From NCBI GenBank assembly GCA_958296015.1, contig CATQIH010000065.1, positions 1-41,033 on the forward strand: a stretch of DNA of 41,033 nt, given 5' to 3'. Position numbers and translations under genes: made by a program. The notes beneath the pieces were generated by a model. It searched no databases. It was not told where the DNA came from and saw nothing but the letters and a program-made list of their open reading frames with translations. This DNA is from Cyclobacteriaceae bacterium. Lineage in GTDB: Bacteria; Bacteroidota; Bacteroidia; Cytophagales; Cyclobacteriaceae. How positions within the stretch are numbered: the first letter of the stretch is position 1; each line of letters opens with the position of its first letter. Positions 18,139 to 26,095 of this stretch are shown piece after piece.

Positions 18139-18146
18139 TATATTTG
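18139..18146 (+). promoter_or_regulatory. Bacteroidota-type -7 box before the HigBA-like operon
   Basis: TATATTTG matches the TAnnTTTG -7 element. A TTG at 18116-18118 lies 20 bp upstream at the usual -33 spacing. It ends 5 bp before the toxin ATG at 18151, so transcription may start at or very near the start codon. Its presence inside the cassette means the pair can be expressed wherever the cassette lands. Confidence 0.5.
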
Positions 18147-18150
18147 CTCT

Positions 18151-18492
18151 ATGAATAAAAAACGGGAACTATACTTCTTCAAAAATTACTTTGAAGATTT
18201 TTACGAAGACCAAACTGACAAGGTAAAAAAGAAAATTATTTGGACTTTAAAGGTCATTGAGGAAATTGACCGAATTCCCGAGATTTATTTAAAATATCTG
18301 AAAAACACGACTGGACTTTACGAAATAAGAGTCCAAGTGGGAAATAACATCTTCAGGATTTTCTGCTTTTTCGATTTGGACAATATTGTGGTTGTAGGTC
18401 ACGGATTTCAAAAGAAAACGCAAAAAACACCCAAACAACAAATTGAGAGAGCAGAACAAATAAAAAAAGAATATTATGAAAGCAAAAAATAA
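18151..18492 (+). CDS. HigB-like (Gp49/RelE superfamily) toxin
   Basis: 113 residues from the ATG at 18151; an upstream TTG at 18124 would place the promoter box inside the gene and is rejected. Sequence features fit the phage-derived Gp49-like HigB family: IPEIYLKYLKNTTGLYEIRV, FRIFCFFDLDNIVVVGHGFQKKT, and a Lys-rich C-terminal helix with PKQQIERAEQIKKEYYE. These toxins cleave mRNA on the ribosome. The toxin precedes the antitoxin and overlaps it by 17 bp, the order typical of higBA loci. Cassette-borne toxin-antitoxin pairs are known to stabilise large integron arrays. Confidence 0.85.
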   Translation: MNKKRELYFFKNYFEDFYEDQTDKVKKKIIWTLKVIEEIDRIPEIYLKYLKNTTGLYEIRVQVGNNIFRIFCFFDLDNIVVVGHGFQKKTQKTPKQQIERAEQIKKEYYESKK

Positions 18493-18784
18493 AAACCTAA
18501 AAAGCCTTGACCAATTTGTCGATGAAAAAATCGGCAAAAGAGGAACTGAAAAACGTGAGGAATTTGAAACGGAATATGATGCTTTTAAACTTGGAGTACT
18601 AATTCAACAAGCCAGAGAAGATAAAGGTCTCACTCAAGAACAACTGGCCGAATTAGCAGGAACAAACAAATCCTACATTTCAAAATTGGAAAGAAATTTA
18701 AAAGACATCCGATTTTCGACATTACAAAGAATTATTAATGAAGGATTAGGTGGACATTTGGACATTTCTATCAGATTTGAATAA
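18476..18784 (+). CDS. HigA-like XRE family antitoxin
   Basis: 102 residues with one XRE helix-turn-helix in the C-terminal two thirds: LGVLIQQAREDKGLTQEQLA, ELAGTNKSYISKLERNLKDI. The start codon overlaps the end of the toxin gene. The N-terminal 35 residues are highly charged and probably contact the toxin. It should neutralise the toxin and repress the operon from the promoter at 18139. The stop is 12 bp before the AAC box of the cassette's attC, so the cassette is compact. Confidence 0.85.
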   Translation: MKAKNKNLKSLDQFVDEKIGKRGTEKREEFETEYDAFKLGVLIQQAREDKGLTQEQLAELAGTNKSYISKLERNLKDIRFSTLQRIINEGLGGHLDISIRFE

Positions 18785-18796
18785 AATGTACGAAAA

Positions 18797-18926
18797 CACA
18801 ACAATGGCTATAAGTAATTGCTTGTTCTCGCCTACTTTTGAAAATTCCTGTGGTATATCCAACTTGGTGTATACTTGCATAGTTTAGTGATTACCCACGC
18901 AACTACTCATAGCCGAGACGTTCGCG
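18797..18926. repeat. attC-like site E (short class)
   Basis: 130 bp. The left box CACAAC complements the cassette-5 start GTTGTG (18088), a 6-nt match. Outer arms AATGGCTATAAGTAATTGC and ACGCAACTACTCATAGCC pair, and the site has an inner TTGTTCTCGCCTACTTTTGAA like site D. The closing GTT (18920-18922) is followed by an ORF-less mini-cassette. Confidence 0.75.
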
Positions 18927-19081
18927 GCAATGCTACGCATCGCCGCGAACGTGCGGGCGGCTATCGCCGTCAGTCCCCGGCCTTAGCTTCGCTGCGCACA
19001 GCCGAGAACTGACGGCTACACGTCATACTTTGTCCAGATACTTCGTATCTTCCCAAAGCACGACGCGTAGCCGCCCGCACG
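18921..19081. mobile_element. ORF-less GC-rich mini-cassette, copy 2
   Basis: 161 bp. It is the same element as at 13636 but lacks 10 bp in the lead segment and 5 bp in the centre. The box GCCGCGAAC is at 18942-18950, and the right arm ends TAGCCGCCCGCAC before GTT. Confidence 0.8.
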
Positions 19082-19108
19082 TTGTAAGCCATTTTAAAAA
19101 AAATCTAA

Positions 19109-19462
19109 ATGACCGAAAATTTATTCTTCTATGTTGGACTTTCATTTCTAATTATTCACGAAATGGATGCAATAAGATGCAAAGAATGGCGAATATTACC
19201 GTTATTCTCTTCCTTAAATGAAAAAGTAGGAGAAATTATTTTCCTGTTCGCACATATTCCACTATTTGTATGGATTTTTTGGTCGTTGGCACCGAACACG
19301 AATAGCGAATTATTTATGAAAGGATTTTCAATATTTATGATTGTTCACATTGGTCTTCATATTCTATTGTTAAAACACAAAAACAATGAATTTAATGATT
19401 GGATTTCTTGGGTATTTATTATTGGTTCAGGATTTTTTGGAGGTTTATATCTATTAATTTAA
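19109..19462 (+). CDS. Small uncharacterised membrane protein (HEMDAIR motif)
   Basis: Gene of cassette 6 (19082-19810), 117 residues, with four hydrophobic segments (LFFYVGLSFLIIHE, IIFLFAHIPLFVWIFWSL, GFSIFMIVHIGLHILLL, WVFIIGSGFFGGLYLLI). A conserved-looking cytoplasmic or interfacial motif, IIHEMDAIRCKEWRIL, follows the first helix and is probably the functional site; I associate it with a DUF6713-like family without certainty. A competing frame at 19030 begins inside the mini-cassette and is spurious. Confidence 0.65.
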   Translation: MTENLFFYVGLSFLIIHEMDAIRCKEWRILPLFSSLNEKVGEIIFLFAHIPLFVWIFWSLAPNTNSELFMKGFSIFMIVHIGLHILLLKHKNNEFNDWISWVFIIGSGFFGGLYLLI

Positions 19463-19616
19463 TTAGAAATTAAAAAAATTGCGGAGTTCAAATGAATATA
19501 AATAACGCAAATGGAATTTAAAATCAAAACGCAAATATAACGTTCATAGACTTTACTCGATTGATAAAATATGGTGCGGAAATATAATTATAATTGGAAT
19601 TGTTGCGAGAAAAAAC
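19463..19616. other. Non-coding AT-rich spacer within cassette 6
   Basis: 154 bp between the membrane protein stop and attC-like site F. I see no gene, palindrome or repeat here. Confidence 0.4.
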
Positions 19617-19816
19617 GGCTTACAACAACGTATATAGCTCATAGCTAATTAGTTGCTAAAACGAAATTAAGGCATATTTGGAAAGTCGCCAAATTTTTAA
19701 ATTTGACGATTTCCAATAAAAAAGATAAATAGTAAAATTTAAAAATCTGGCTTGTGCTCAATCCGAAAATAATTTTCTAATTTGCACGCTACGAGCCATA
19801 TACAAAACCGTTGTAG
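19617..19816. repeat. attC-like site F (long class)
   Basis: 200 bp. The left box GGCTTACAAC exactly complements the cassette-6 start GTTGTAAGCC (19081). The outer arms AACGTATATAGCTCATAGC and GCTACGAGCCATATACAAAACC pair, and the inner AATTTTTAAATTTG repeat is shared with A and I. The closing GTT is 19810-19812. Confidence 0.8.
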
Positions 19817-19843
19817 CAAATACAAGGAAAATCGAGCTAACCA

Positions 19844-21205
19844 ATGACAATAGTACTAATAATCATAATTTTAGCTTTAGGATTTGCACTATTAATTGTG
19901 CTTAACCGAAGTAAAAAAGCAAAAACAAAGCTTAATTCTGATTTACAAAGATTTAGTGGCGTTGTTTCTATTGAGAAAGAAATAGAATTAAAGAATGAAG
20001 AACTTTCAGCAATTCAATTAAGCGCGAGTGAATTAAATGGAAAGTTTATCGATGCAAAATCAATTTATAAAGAATTAGAAAAAGACATAAGACTTTACCA
20101 AAATGATTTAGAGTTTGTCGAACTTGGAATTTACGAACCGATTTTTGATTTAGATACTTCAGAAAAATATCAAGAGCAAATTATTCAAATAGTTACGAGA
20201 CAAAAGCAACTAATAAAAGGTGGAAATGCTTGTGTTTGCAACACGGAATGGGTTGTCGGTAATAGCCGAAAACAAGGCGAAATAATGACAAGAAGATATA
20301 TTAATTTGACTTTGAGAGCATTTAATGGAGAATGCGACGCATTGATTTCAAAAGTCCGTTGGAATAATATCAAGCGTTTTGAAGAGCGCATAACAAAGGC
20401 TTACAACGCAATTAATAAACTCGGTCAATCTAACAATACGTCAATCACGGAAAAGTACCTAAAGCTAAAATTGGACGAACTTCATTTAGTCTATGAATTA
20501 GCTCACAAAAAATATCAAGAAAAAGAAGAAGCAAGAGCAATAAGAGAAGAACAGCGAGAAGAAGAAAGAGCACAAAGAGAATTTGAAAGAGCAAGAAAAG
20601 ATGCAGAAATCGAAGAACAACGTTACCAAAAAGCTTTAGAACGTGCAAGAAAGGATTTAGGTTTAGTTAGTGGAGAACAATTAGAAGAGCTTAATTTACA
20701 AATCGCCCAGTTAGAGGAAAATTTAAAAGAAGCTCACGAGGCTAAAGAAAGAGCCATTTCAAGAGCGCAAGAAACAAAATCTGGACACGTTTATATAATA
20801 TCAAATCTTGGTTCATTTGGAGAAGATGTTTATAAAATTGGAATGACAAGGAGACTTGAACCAATGGACAGAGTCAAAGAATTGGGAGATGCTTCCGTAC
20901 CGTTTACATTTGACTTACACGCTATGATTTTTTCAGAAAACGCACCTGAACTTGAAAATCTTTTGCATAGAGAATTTGAGGATAGACGCATCAACAAAGT
21001 AAATTATAGAAAAGAGTATTTTAGAGTAACATTAGACGAAATTGAAAAAGTAATAATAGAAAAGTTCGAAAAAGAGGTAGATTTTATAAAAACATTAGAA
21101 GCTCAACAATTTAGAGAAACAAAATCTATAATAAAACAATTACAACAAGTCAAAAATGAACAAGAAGAAAAGGAAATTGAGAAATATCCAGAAAGCTTGT
21201 TCTGA
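19844..21205 (+). CDS. Membrane-anchored DUF4041 / GIY-YIG nuclease (SNIPE-like anti-phage protein)
   Basis: Gene of cassette 7 (19811-21343), 453 residues. An N-terminal membrane anchor (residues 2-19) is followed by a coiled coil and a DUF4041-like domain at about 65-215 (IYEPIFDLDTSEKYQEQI, ACVCNTEWVVGNSRKQG). A long charged coiled coil spans 215-310. The C-terminal Mug113/T5orf172-type GIY-YIG nuclease is at about 312-395: GHVYIIS, VYKIGMTRR, RVKELGDASVP, the catalytic-type Glu in ELENLLHREF, then VNYRKEYFRV. This architecture, membrane anchor plus DUF4041 plus GIY-YIG, is that of SNIPE, a membrane-located nuclease described as cutting phage DNA during injection. Function here is inferred from domain order. 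It is the sole gene of its cassette. Confidence 0.82.
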   Translation: MTIVLIIIILALGFALLIVLNRSKKAKTKLNSDLQRFSGVVSIEKEIELKNEELSAIQLSASELNGKFIDAKSIYKELEKDIRLYQNDLEFVELGIYEPIFDLDTSEKYQEQIIQIVTRQKQLIKGGNACVCNTEWVVGNSRKQGEIMTRRYINLTLRAFNGECDALISKVRWNNIKRFEERITKAYNAINKLGQSNNTSITEKYLKLKLDELHLVYELAHKKYQEKEEARAIREEQREEERAQREFERARKDAEIEEQRYQKALERARKDLGLVSGEQLEELNLQIAQLEENLKEAHEAKERAISRAQETKSGHVYIISNLGSFGEDVYKIGMTRRLEPMDRVKELGDASVPFTFDLHAMIFSENAPELENLLHREFEDRRINKVNYRKEYFRVTLDEIEKVIIEKFEKEVDFIKTLEAQQFRETKSIIKQLQQVKNEQEEKEIEKYPESLF

Positions 21206-21213
21206 AAAAGTAC

Positions 21214-21349
21214 TTGCTACAACAGCGTGTATAAGTTATGGCTGGGTCCGTGCCTATTTGGAAAATCCTTCGGATTTTCCTCAGGCAGTTGACCGTTTGG
21301 AATTGTCCGTGACGGCACACGCCACAACTCATACACATAAACGTTCGCG
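21214..21349. repeat. attC-like site G (short class)
   Basis: 136 bp. The left box TTGCTACAAC exactly complements the cassette-7 start GTTGTAGCAA (19810). It includes an inner palindrome GGAAAATCCTTCGGATTTTCC. The closing GTT (21343-21345) is followed by an ORF-less mini-cassette. Confidence 0.8.
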
Positions 21350-21519
21350 GCAATGCTACGCTGCGCTACGCATCGCCGCGAACGTGCGGGCGGCTATCGC
21401 CGTCAGTCCCCGGCCTTAGCTTCGCTTCGCTGCGCACAGCCGAGAACTGACGGCTACACGTCATACTTTGTCCAGATACTTCGTATCTTCCCAAAGCACG
21501 ACGCGTAGCCGCCCGCACG
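21344..21519. mobile_element. ORF-less GC-rich mini-cassette, copy 3
   Basis: 176 bp, apparently identical in length and layout to copy 1. The box GCCGCGAAC is at 21375-21383. It ends before GTTACCTGC, the start of the restriction-modification cassette. Confidence 0.8.
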
Positions 21520-21538
21520 TTACCTGCAAGCTGAAAAA

Positions 21539-21604
21539 GCCAACGCTCGGTCAAGCACATTTGGTTTTTCCGATACAAAGCCAACGCTAAAAAACCAAAA
21601 GAGC
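21539..21604. repeat. Palindromic GCCAACGCT repeat, left copy
   Basis: GCCAACGCT occurs at 21539 and 21580, with TTTGGTTTTT and AAAAAACCAAAA forming inverted arms. A related block (GCCAACGCT at 25786 and 25865, with CATTTGC and GCAAATG arms) lies at the other end of the same cassette. They lie inside the cassette and are unrelated to the attC-like sites. Confidence 0.55.
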
Positions 21605-21668
21605 TTGCCCTTCCCCACCACCACCCAAGAATAATTTGAAATTCACTTTTAAAATTAAATAGAATTAT

Positions 21669-21676
21669 TATATTTG
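21669..21676 (+). promoter_or_regulatory. Candidate -7 box before the restriction-modification operon
   Basis: TATATTTG matches TAnnTTTG, 30 bp before the ATG of the XRE gene. A second AATATTTG follows at 21679. No clear -33 TTTG lies at the ideal distance. Confidence 0.4.
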
Positions 21677-21706
21677 CCAATATTTGTCTATTTAAAATAA
21701 AGAAAG

Positions 21707-22009
21707 ATGATTTTTGGCAATCGGATTCGTGAATTACGTGAAGAAAAAGGTTTGTTGTTAAGACAACTAGCCTCGCTTTTAGAAGTTGATACAGCAACTA
21801 TCTCAAAAATTGAAAGAGGTACAAGAAGAGCGAAAAAAGAACAGTTACAAGTGTTTTCTTCTGTTTTTGATATTAACCAAAAAGAACTAGAAACTTTATG
21901 GCTTGCCGACAAATTATATGAAATAGTTGAAGATGAAAATGATTTAGGTCTATCAGCCCTAAAAGTAGCAGAAAATGAATTTAAGTACCAAACAAAAATT
22001 AAAGGATGA
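21707..22009 (+). CDS. XRE family regulator, candidate C protein of the R-M system
   Basis: First gene of the R-M cassette (21520-26029), 100 residues. The N-terminal XRE helix-turn-helix (GNRIRELREEKGLLLRQLAS, LLEVDTATISKIERGTRRAK) is followed by an acidic helical tail. The stop overlaps the methyltransferase start by four bases (ATGA), which places it at the head of the operon. Small XRE proteins in this position usually act as controller proteins that time methylase and nuclease expression. The sequence also resembles regulators encoded with Bacteroidota methyltransferases. Confidence 0.8.
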   Translation: MIFGNRIRELREEKGLLLRQLASLLEVDTATISKIERGTRRAKKEQLQVFSSVFDINQKELETLWLADKLYEIVEDENDLGLSALKVAENEFKYQTKIKG

Positions 22010-22887
22010 CTGACAAATTTATAAATAAGGTAATTCAAGGAGATTGCTTAGATGTAATGAAAGATATCCCTGATAATTCAGTTGATATGGTTCTTTGCGA
22101 TTTGCCTTATGGAACAACACAAAACAAATGGGATTCTATAATTCCACTAGATAAGCTTTGGAGACAATATAATAGAATTGTCAAACCAAACGGAGCAATA
22201 GTTTTAACCTCACAAGGTGTATTTACAGCTAAGTTAATTCTGAGCAATGAAAAATATTTTAAATATAAAATTGTGTGGGTAAAATCAAAAGCTACTAATT
22301 TTTTAAATGCTAAAAAACAACCTTTAAGAAAACACGAAGACGTGTGCGTTTTTTACAAAAAACAACCTGATTATAATCCTCAAATGTCAAGAGGAGAAGC
22401 ATATGACAAAGGATTCAGAAAAGACCAATTAACAGGAAGTTATGGAGATTTTAAATCTAATCACGTTAAAAGTAATGGGAAAAGATACCCAACAGATGTT
22501 ATTGCTTACGAGGAACAATCGATAGATGATTATGTTTACATAAAAACAGCAGAATCAGAAGGCACAGTTTATCACCCTACTCAAAAACCAATTGAATTAG
22601 GTAGGTATTTAATAAAAACATTCACAAAGCCAGGAGACGTAGTTCTTGATAACGCTTGTGGTAGCGGGAGTTTTCTTATCTCTGCTTTGCTTGAAAATCG
22701 AAATTTTATTGGTATTGAAAAAAATGAAGATGTGATGTTACACAAAGTAAACGTAACAGATTATATTGAAGTTTGTGTAAACAGAATAGAAGAAACAATC
22801 AAGGAAATTGAATTTGACAAAATGAATCCTAGACTTTTCCAAGAACCAATTGCTAAATACCATACTTTGAATTATGAAATTAAATGA
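22006..22887 (+). CDS. DNA methyltransferase (amino-methyl, beta-type motif order)
   Basis: 293 residues. The catalytic motif IV comes first (VLCDLPYGTTQNKWD, residues about 28-43; DLPY in place of DPPY). A target region follows, then PTQKPIELG (about 190) and the AdoMet-binding VVLDNACGSGSFL (about 212-224). This IV-to-I order marks the beta group of N6-adenine/N4-cytosine methylases. It should protect host DNA from the nuclease encoded next, whose start overlaps its 3' end by 14 bp. The specificity cannot be told from sequence. Confidence 0.88.
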   Translation: MTDKFINKVIQGDCLDVMKDIPDNSVDMVLCDLPYGTTQNKWDSIIPLDKLWRQYNRIVKPNGAIVLTSQGVFTAKLILSNEKYFKYKIVWVKSKATNFLNAKKQPLRKHEDVCVFYKKQPDYNPQMSRGEAYDKGFRKDQLTGSYGDFKSNHVKSNGKRYPTDVIAYEEQSIDDYVYIKTAESEGTVYHPTQKPIELGRYLIKTFTKPGDVVLDNACGSGSFLISALLENRNFIGIEKNEDVMLHKVNVTDYIEVCVNRIEETIKEIEFDKMNPRLFQEPIAKYHTLNYEIK

Positions 22888-25786
22888 ACGTTCTTGGGCA
22901 GGACATATAATAAGCTGGATCAAAGAATCTATTAATAATGGTTCTACAATATTTCAAGAAGCAACAAATGATGAAGGTCTAAAAGTTACTGGTGGAAAAA
23001 CTCGTTTCCCTGATGTTTTAGTTTTCATTGACAAAACTGCTGGTATTGTTTTTAATGGTTGGGAATTGAAATTCCCTGACACCTTAGCAGATAATGAAGA
23101 AATGTTAACTAATGCTCTCGAAAAAGCACAATTTTTAAAATCAGATTCTTTCGTTACTTGGAATGCTAATCAAGCAATAATTTGGGGTATAAAGGATGCA
23201 ATCTATGACTTGGAGCATTTGTATGAAATTAAAAGATATGAGGCTTCTAAAAATATTACAAAACGTTCAGACGTAGATAATAGAATTTCATATCTAAAGC
23301 ACGAAACTGAACTTAAGGAAACGCTTAATACAATTTTAGCCGACCTAGCCAGTTTGTATAATCAAGGAACAATTAAAGAAGCAATTAATATTTCTTCGGA
23401 TATTGTTTTGGGTATTAAAAATTCAGCAGACTATTTAATTCCTTTGTTTCAAGAGACTATCGAAAACCAAGCAAACTCGGATTTAGATTTTCAATCAGAT
23501 TATGGTAGATGGAAAATTTTAGAAAAAGCTACCCTAAACATATTAAAATCTTCTTCAAGAAGAAGAGAAAATGTAGTTCAATCACAAGTTTTAGCGAAGT
23601 TTCTTTTTTATAAGGTGATAGGAAAAATACTTTTTTATCAAACACTAAGTAAAAACTTACCACAACATATTCAACCATTGGAAATTGAAGATGAATCGCC
23701 TTTAAAAGAACAATTAAATACATTTTTTGATAAAGTCCGTGAAATAGATTTTCAAGCTGTTTTTGACAAAGATTTTACAGATAGTTTACCCTACAATAAT
23801 GCTATCGAGAATATTTTAAAAAGCTTAATTGAACTGCTAAATTCATACGATTTCAGGATATTACCGTCAGAAGTTATTGGAACAATATTAGAAAATTTAG
23901 TCCCAAAATCCGAAAAGCAAAAGTTCGGACAGTATTTCACGCCAACAACATTAACTTATTTAGTTTCACTATCAGCCCTAAGAACAAGAAATGAAATTGT
24001 TTATGACCCAACTTCTGGCACAGGTTCTTTTTTAGACACATTTTACAAAATTAAATTAAGACTAGGGCAAACCGACCACCAAACTTTATTGTCTCAAATT
24101 TGGGGTAATGACATTTCGCATTTTCCTGCAATTCTTTCTGTTATAAATCTATATAAACAGGATGTAACTATCTCAAATAATTTTCCAAGAATCACAAGAC
24201 GTAATTATTTGGATTTAACACCACAAAGTATATTGTCATTCCCTGACCCACAAAATGAAACAACATTGATAGATGAAGAAATTCCTTCTTTTGACGCTAT
24301 CGTTAGCAATTTTCCATTTATTCAGCAAGAAGATATTCAGAATGATTTATTAAGCACACAATTTGAAAATGAATTTGGGACAACACAACCTTCACTTTTA
24401 AAAAACAATAGATTTGAACTTAATGAAAGGTCAGATTATTTTGTTTATTGTTTCTTTCATTCTTTGAAGTTTTTGAAAGATGGCGGGTTAATTTCTGCAA
24501 TAAGTTCCAATGCTTGGCTGGGCAAAGAATACGGCATTCAATTTAAACGCTTTTTATTGGACAACTTTACAGTTAAATATATTGTAAAAAGTAATGCCGA
24601 ACACTGGTTTAAAGATTCAAAAGTAAGTACAATTTTCACAACGATTCAAAAAGGAAATTCAGATAGCTCAACTAAGTTTATTACGATAAACACAAAGCTA
24701 GAAATATTAACTTCTAATATGAATGAAGTAGAAATAATTGATTTTTTCCGTGAATTATATTCCGAAATTGATAATTGTGAACTGCAAGGAAATACAAGTT
24801 GGGTGTTGGATTCTCAATTTGGAAATGTTTATCACAAATCTGACGGAACAATAAAAGTTTCAATAGTATCCAAACAACATTTGATTGACCAAATTGATTC
24901 GCAAGAAAATTGGAACATAAATTTTACAGCAGAAAACCCATTGCAACAATTTCAAAATTCCTTAATCAATCCCTATCCTGATTTAATTGATAGTGGTAGA
25001 GGAACAAAGACTTGTTTTGATGATTTTCATATATTAAAGCAGGAGACGATAGACAGATATAGCATTGAAAATGATGTTTTATACCCTATATTAAAATCCA
25101 ATCGTGACGTAACTTCTATAAAGCATAATCTAACGGATGACTATAAACTATTCGTTTGTAACAAATCAGAACAAGAAATTGAAGCTAATTTCCCAGGCAT
25201 TAAAAGGTGGTTAACAGTTGGAACACAAATGACAAATCAACAAGGCATTCCCTTGCCTGAAAAATTTGTTAGAATTGATAAAAGAATGATATGGTATTCC
25301 TTATCACCAGAGCAACCTGCGAACATTTTTATTTCAATAAATCCTAACAAGAGGTTATTCTTCGGTTATTCAGAAATATTTATAAGTTTGAACCAAAGAT
25401 TTACGGCTATACGGGTTCCTAAAAATGAAGTGAAATTTTATTGTTCATTGTTTAATTCCATTTTAACCCTTCTATCTGTTGAACTTAATGGGATTGCAAG
25501 AAGTGATGGTGCATTAGATTTGAATGCTAATTTTATTCAATCAAAGATAAAAATTTTAAATCCAGCCCTTTTAGACGTGAATTCAAAGCAAAGAATAATT
25601 GAGGCATTTATTCCTGTTTCAGAAAGAGATCAACTAAATTATGATCTAGAATTTGCTCAAGCTGACAGAAAAAATTATGACGAAGTTGTTTTCAGAGAAT
25701 TTAGGTTTGACATAGAGTTCATCCCAAAATTATATGAATTACTTTGTCAAACTATGACTGATAGAATTGAGATGAAAAACAGATAG
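22874..25786 (+). CDS. Fused nuclease-methylase restriction enzyme (type IIG-like)
   Basis: 970 residues. Residues 40-70 show a PD-(D/E)XK-like arrangement: TRFPDVLVFID, then GWELKFPDT. The methylase core follows at about 350-490: KFGQYFTP (motif X-like), VYDPTSGTGSFLD (motif I, about 376-388), and IVSNFPFIQ (motif IV, about 476-484, NFPF instead of NPPF/Y). The C-terminal third looks like a target-recognition region (KRMIWYSLSPEQPANIFIS, FNSILTLLSVELNGIARSDG). The protein should both cut and methylate DNA, as type IIG or single-chain type I-like enzymes do. The separate beta-type methylase would modify the other strand or site. The overlap with the methylase gene shows one operon. Confidence 0.8.
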   Translation: MKLNERSWAGHIISWIKESINNGSTIFQEATNDEGLKVTGGKTRFPDVLVFIDKTAGIVFNGWELKFPDTLADNEEMLTNALEKAQFLKSDSFVTWNANQAIIWGIKDAIYDLEHLYEIKRYEASKNITKRSDVDNRISYLKHETELKETLNTILADLASLYNQGTIKEAINISSDIVLGIKNSADYLIPLFQETIENQANSDLDFQSDYGRWKILEKATLNILKSSSRRRENVVQSQVLAKFLFYKVIGKILFYQTLSKNLPQHIQPLEIEDESPLKEQLNTFFDKVREIDFQAVFDKDFTDSLPYNNAIENILKSLIELLNSYDFRILPSEVIGTILENLVPKSEKQKFGQYFTPTTLTYLVSLSALRTRNEIVYDPTSGTGSFLDTFYKIKLRLGQTDHQTLLSQIWGNDISHFPAILSVINLYKQDVTISNNFPRITRRNYLDLTPQSILSFPDPQNETTLIDEEIPSFDAIVSNFPFIQQEDIQNDLLSTQFENEFGTTQPSLLKNNRFELNERSDYFVYCFFHSLKFLKDGGLISAISSNAWLGKEYGIQFKRFLLDNFTVKYIVKSNAEHWFKDSKVSTIFTTIQKGNSDSSTKFITINTKLEILTSNMNEVEIIDFFRELYSEIDNCELQGNTSWVLDSQFGNVYHKSDGTIKVSIVSKQHLIDQIDSQENWNINFTAENPLQQFQNSLINPYPDLIDSGRGTKTCFDDFHILKQETIDRYSIENDVLYPILKSNRDVTSIKHNLTDDYKLFVCNKSEQEIEANFPGIKRWLTVGTQMTNQQGIPLPEKFVRIDKRMIWYSLSPEQPANIFISINPNKRLFFGYSEIFISLNQRFTAIRVPKNEVKFYCSLFNSILTLLSVELNGIARSDGALDLNANFIQSKIKILNPALLDVNSKQRIIEAFIPVSERDQLNYDLEFAQADRKNYDEVVFREFRFDIEFIPKLYELLCQTMTDRIEMKNR

Positions 25787-25873
25787 CCAACGCTAAAAGC
25801 CATACACATTTGCAATTCGCACCAGCCGACACACGAGCCAAAAATCGCAAATGAGTATGTCTTTGCCAACGCT
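25786..25873. repeat. Palindromic GCCAACGCT repeat, right copy
   Basis: GCCAACGCT at 25786, sharing the last base of the TAG stop, and again at 25865. Between them CATTTGC and GCAAATG form inverted arms. It mirrors the block at 21539 at the other end of the R-M operon. Confidence 0.5.
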
Positions 25874-25901
25874 GAAAACCAATCAGAACGGAAGAAAGCC
25901 A

Positions 25902-26035
25902 GCAGGTAACAATGTGTATAAGCAATAGCGGGTTTAGTGCTAAATTGAAACGAAATGAATATTAATAAAGGTAAGTGTTTAACCGAAAAGTTAGTGGTTT
26001 TAATCCGCTACTGCTCATACACTAGACCGTTGCCA
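25902..26035. repeat. attC-like site H (short class)
   Basis: 134 bp. The left box GCAGGTAAC exactly complements the cassette-8 start GTTACCTGC at 21519, 4.4 kb away. This pairs the two ends of the R-M cassette. The outer arms TGTGTATAAGCAATAGCGG and CCGCTACTGCTCATACAC pair. The closing GTT is 26029-26031. Confidence 0.82.
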
Positions 26036-26095
26036 GTAATGCAAAAAAACATTGAACGATTTACAAATACAGGCAATATTTCGTAAATTGCTAAT

